Below are positions 61,633 to 64,000 of a stretch of DNA of 64,000 bases, in pieces. Every line of letters begins with the position of its first letter. Position 1 is the first letter of the stretch. The DNA comes from Natronorubrum thiooxidans. Its GTDB lineage: Archaea; Halobacteriota; Halobacteria; Halobacteriales; Natrialbaceae. Both the position numbers and the translations under genes were made by a program. The notes under the pieces are model-generated. The model saw only the letters and a list, made by a program, of their open reading frames with translations. It was not told where the DNA came from and did no database searches. Location: assembly GCF_900156475.1 (NCBI RefSeq), contig NZ_FTNR01000006.1, positions 186,001-250,000 of the forward strand, written 5' to 3'.

Positions 61633-62115
61633 TCAGTCGAGTTTCCGGAGCATCACGATCGCGTCCTCACCGTCCTCATAATAGCCAGGGGCGAGCCGAA
61701 GCGGTTCGAATCCAAACTCCCGATAGAGTCGTTTAGCAGTGTCGTTCGAGGTTCGAACCTCGAGTTTGACCGTCTCTGCGCCGTGGGCCGCAAGCACGGC
61801 AAGCGCCTGTGTGAGCAACGCGGTGCCGACACCCGTCCCGCGGCGGTCGGGATGGACAGCGATATCCTTGACATGGCCGAGTTTGCGTCCGAAGTTCTTC
61901 ACGACATCGGCGACAATGTAGCCAACGACCGCGTCTGGTCCCTCGAATGCGACGAGAAAGCCTGGCTCACCGAGAAAGCGTTCAAAGGCGTCGTAGGGCC
62001 ATGGCTGGGCGAACGACTCGTTCTCAATGCGGACAACTGCGAGCAGATCAGCCCGCTCGGCGGCTCGAATCGAGCGGCCGCCACCATCACCGATTCCGGG
62101 AGCCTGTGTTGTCAC
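61633..62115 (-). CDS. rimI: RimI-like N-terminal acetyltransferase (GNAT)
   Basis: The product has 160 residues from a GTG start (VTTQAPGIGDGG). The GNAT fold shows VVRIENESFAQPWPYDAFER, the acetyl-CoA loop HPDRRGTGVGTALL and LEVRTSNDTAKRLYREFGFE, with a final YYEDGEDAIVM characteristic of RimI/Ard1. Archaeal members acetylate protein N-termini. The open frame extends far upstream to 62721 but with Cys/Arg-rich, non-halophilic composition, so the GTG is preferred. Confidence 0.87.
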   Translation of the reverse strand: MTTQAPGIGDGGGRSIRAAERADLLAVVRIENESFAQPWPYDAFERFLGEPGFLVAFEGPDAVVGYIVADVVKNFGRKLGHVKDIAVHPDRRGTGVGTALLTQALAVLAAHGAETVKLEVRTSNDTAKRLYREFGFEPLRLAPGYYEDGEDAIVMLRKLD

Positions 62116-62439
62116 GTTCAAAGATAGCGCCTCGAGTACTAAAAGTAGTAGCGGCGTCTGATCCCCATACTCGACTCGCTCACCCTCGGGTGGTGCCCCA
62201 TTTGTCGGCGAATGTTGCCAGTGGTATCGACCGCCACGACAGCGCAACTCGACCCGATCCGTGACGACACCGCTTCGTGAGACGATCGTCCACCGGCCCA
62301 GCCGACAGCACGAAATCCCGCCGCTGAGTGGGCAACACAGCGTGTCCGGGATAGCGGCATCACTGACCGATAGACCCAAGCACGGGTATTGCTTGCAGCC
62401 GAAGCCGTGCTTATACACTCCCCGTTCGAAGGGGGTTCC
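62116..62439. other. Intergenic DNA between rimI and a small acidic gene
   Basis: About 320 bases, divergent promoters at both ends: tactttt (complement side near 62140) for rimI and gcttatacactcc (62409-62421) for the small gene at 62440. The minus-strand frame in between (with CCPLSGG and RCRGGRYHW) runs on into rimI without a stop and is probably spurious. Confidence 0.5.
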
Positions 62440-62583
62440 ATGACAGATGCGGCCGAATGTAAATCGAAGCCGATCGACCACGACCACAACGACGAGCGCG
62501 ACGATGCTCATCTCGACGACATCGAAGAAGGTGCTGGATGTACGGAGATCTGGGAGCACCTCGCCGAGAAACGCGGTGAGTAA
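62440..62583 (+). CDS. Small acidic conserved protein (47 residues)
   Basis: The product begins MTDAAECKSKPIDHDHNDER and ends GAGCTEIWEHLAEKRGE. It is rich in Asp, Glu and His, with a helix-like GCTEIWEHLAE at the end that I recall from short haloarchaeal proteins. A TATA-like cttataca lies 24-31 nt upstream. The two Cys and the His run might bind a metal. It lies 53 nt before a larger gene on the same strand. Confidence 0.7.
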   Translation: MTDAAECKSKPIDHDHNDERDDAHLDDIEEGAGCTEIWEHLAEKRGE

Positions 62584-62636
62584 GCCGTTGGCCCAGGTAG
62601 CGACACTTTTGCCCTCGAGGCCCATACTGACTGCCA

Positions 62637-63326
62637 ATGACCGATAATCGACCCGATAACTACCGCCGTCGTGACGACGACCGCTCGATCCCGACGGATC
62701 GTGAATCGCCCGTCGGTGCACCAGTTATCCGGGGCGACGAATCGGTCACCGGGACTCGTGCCCGCAAAGCCGTTCAGTTCGACCCCGACGATCCCGACAG
62801 TCTCGCCGACGCCGCCGAAACCGTCCGGCAGTTCGCCGCCGGCACAATCAACGACGATCACCTCTATATGCTCCGCGGAGCCGCGGCCTGTGCAGCGCTT
62901 GTTCGCGGTGAGGGGTCGTACAAGGCTGCGGCCGAACGCGCCGGTGGCGACACGACCGTCTCGTTCATTCGAAAATGGGCCCGCGTCCACGATCTTCCCC
63001 GATCCGTCCGCAAGCAGGTCGCACTCGGCCGCATCGCACCGACGGCCGCCAAACACATCGCCCGCGTCGGTGGCGAAGCGCGACTCCTCCTCGCGTGGGC
63101 CGCCCTCGACGGCTCGCTTACCGTCCGTGAGGTCCGCAGCATCGCCAGTGCCATCAACAACGACGTCCCCATCGAACAGGCACTCGGCGACCACGGCGTC
63201 ACGCTTGGCCGCCTCGAGCTGACGCTCTCACCGACGACCTACCGCGACCTCCGGCGGCGGGCCTCGATCGACGGCGTCGAACCCGGGACGATCGTCAGCG
63301 ACGCACTCGAGGAGTACCTCGAGTAG
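62637..63326 (+). CDS. DUF7119-like helix-turn-helix protein
   Basis: The product has 229 residues. After an acidic/basic disordered start (1-60) comes a helical region resembling ParB-type or homeodomain-like HTH: YKAAAERAGGDTTVSFIRKW and VALGRIAPTAAKHIARVGGE. The C-terminus LSPTTYRDLRRRASIDGVEP then IVSDALEEYLE looks like a ribbon-helix-helix. Together these suggest a DNA-binding protein. Its target is unknown. It is the last protein gene before the RNA genes at the right edge. Confidence 0.78.
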   Translation: MTDNRPDNYRRRDDDRSIPTDRESPVGAPVIRGDESVTGTRARKAVQFDPDDPDSLADAAETVRQFAAGTINDDHLYMLRGAAACAALVRGEGSYKAAAERAGGDTTVSFIRKWARVHDLPRSVRKQVALGRIAPTAAKHIARVGGEARLLLAWAALDGSLTVREVRSIASAINNDVPIEQALGDHGVTLGRLELTLSPTTYRDLRRRASIDGVEPGTIVSDALEEYLE

Positions 63327-63437
63327 CAGTCAAACGTAACATCTGACACCGACCCGTTATGGGTCACCCTCGCTCCCGTCGGCTGGTCGACGAAGAAAGA
63401 AACGTTTAACCACATAACCCCAAAAGTAGGATGTACA

Positions 63438-63511
<74 letters not shown>

Positions 63512-63739
63512 CTTTTCCTCCGAGCACCTACCCGAGGAGCAAAGCGACTCCGCGATTTGAACGCAAGGAAAGCACAGCCTCACGAGGTCAACATATCGAG
63601 AGTCCCGTTACTGAAAGTCATCGACGAGCCAAGCTGTGTACATTCCTGCTTTCTGTCTGTGCAGTCTAACCAGATAAGTTGAGAAGATCTGCTACAGCAG
63701 ACACGTGTGTTTCAGTCTGTTTTGAAACATCGCAATAAA

Positions 63740-63815
63740 AGCCAAGGGCCGGATTTGAACCGGCGGTGGGCGGCTCTGCAGGCCGCTGCGTTCGGCCGGA
63801 CTCTGCCACCTTGGC
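63740..63815 (-). tRNA. tRNA-Cys (GCA), distal gene of the rrn operon
   Basis: Read on the minus strand: acceptor gccaagg/ccttggc, a long variable D arm (tggcagagtccggccgaacg), anticodon stem gcggc/gccgc with loop ctgcaga (GCA), T arm ccggttcaaatccgg, discriminator T. It lies 136 nt after the 5S rRNA end, the position of tRNA-Cys in haloarchaeal rRNA operons. The stretch ttttattg directly downstream is a probable terminator. Confidence 0.95.
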
Positions 63816-63951
63816 GCATCTCAGCATTGTTGTTGCGTTCGTTTAAGCATAGCGGTACGGCACGAACGGTGTTACGATGTGCCGTACATAAATACGAAAA
63901 CCCCCAGACAGCCACAGCCATGGCTCTCTGAGGGTGATAAGTATGAATGAA

Positions 63952-64000
63952 GGCGGCGAAACGAGTTTCCCAGAGGGTCGCCCACTCCAGTACTCACCGT
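63952..64000 (-). rRNA. 5S rRNA, 3' end (continues beyond window)
   Basis: Read on the minus strand, the edge gives gtgagtactggagtgggcga, then cctctgggaaactc and a final cgccgcc, which is the 3' half of haloarchaeal 5S rRNA (loop with GTACTGGAGTG, terminal stem cgccgcc). The 5' part lies outside. It marks the end of an rRNA operon transcribed leftward into the window. Confidence 0.88.

Noticed and set aside
62119-62721. Extension of rimI upstream to a 362-residue protein
   Set aside because: The added part is rich in Cys, Arg and Ser, overlaps the small acidic gene on the other strand and is not found in GNAT proteins; a GTG at the normal family start is available.
63707-63931. Plus-strand frame across the tRNA-Cys gene
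   Set aside because: It reads through a tRNA; its apparent protein is an artefact.
63943-64000. Start of a protein gene (ATG at 63943) at the right edge
   Set aside because: The bases are the 5S rRNA 3' end read on the opposite strand.

Overview
The window is chromosomal DNA of a halophilic archaeon (class Halobacteria). The evidence is the G+C-rich sequence, the strongly acidic predicted proteins, promoters made of a TATA-like box 20-30 nt from the start codon, and marker genes: bacteriorhodopsin, Sec61-beta, aIF1, ABCE1/RLI, archaemetzincin, HemAT, F420 and methanopterin-type genes, and an rrn operon ending 5S - tRNA-Cys. The gene content would suit a Natrinema/Haloterrigena-like member of the Natrialbaceae, but the species cannot be fixed from the sequence alone.

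Left part (1-20 kb). After a truncated DUF4350-like gene come housekeeping genes: a membrane metalloprotease, UPF0146 facing archaemetzincin, and ABCE1 with an EMC6-like insertase subunit. The most unusual region is about 5.2-17.4 kb, a cell-surface locus. On the minus strand lie a 1039-residue pilin-like protein with a tandemly duplicated two-domain unit, a membrane-attached winged-helix regulator, and a secreted protein ending in six 18-residue Asn-ladder repeats. On the plus strand lie three small twin-arginine secreted proteins (two of DUF1102 type, one related), a CARDB-like membrane-anchored protein, a SipW-like signal peptidase with an extra surface domain, and a DUF5305 protein. Four of the secreted proteins share one N-terminal module. 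The layout recalls bacterial TasA/SipW fibres and archaeal bundling pili, so this is my main candidate for an undescribed system. The middle of the locus (10.1-13.6 kb) is A/T-richer and holds a duplicated block, which points to recombination or transfer.

Middle (17.4-42 kb). NAD synthetase is followed by a dead IS1341-type TnpB remnant. Then comes a retinal-protein cluster (bop, lycopene cyclase crtY, Brp/Blh beta-carotene cleavage enzyme), which supplies both the opsin and the retinal pathway. After it are a PIN-ATPase-KH protein, the globin-coupled sensor HemAT, M20 and M32 peptidases, thioredoxin, the sec61B-pdxT-DUF151-hisE group, NOG1 and EngB GTPases, a DUF389 membrane protein, a 2-hydroxyacid dehydrogenase and a NUDIX-eIF2B fusion.

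Right part (41.5-64 kb). A CopG-type regulator and a triple direct repeat precede an operon of an NRAMP-like carrier without the metal-binding motifs, hyuA, hyuB and a racemase-superfamily enzyme; this looks like uptake and breakdown of a hydantoin or oxoproline-type compound. An Lrp-RCK regulator faces an APC permease fused to two universal-stress domains. The rest holds cofE-mer, a cold-shock protein, a MoxR-DUF58-transglutaminase operon, aIF1, rhodanese, NUDIX, DUF5809/DUF5810, RimI, tRNA-Lys, and the distal end of an rrn operon read leftward (5S fragment, tRNA-Cys).

Several long palindromic, MITE-like elements sit between genes, and two of them (34.8 and 59.5 kb) are clearly copies of one family.
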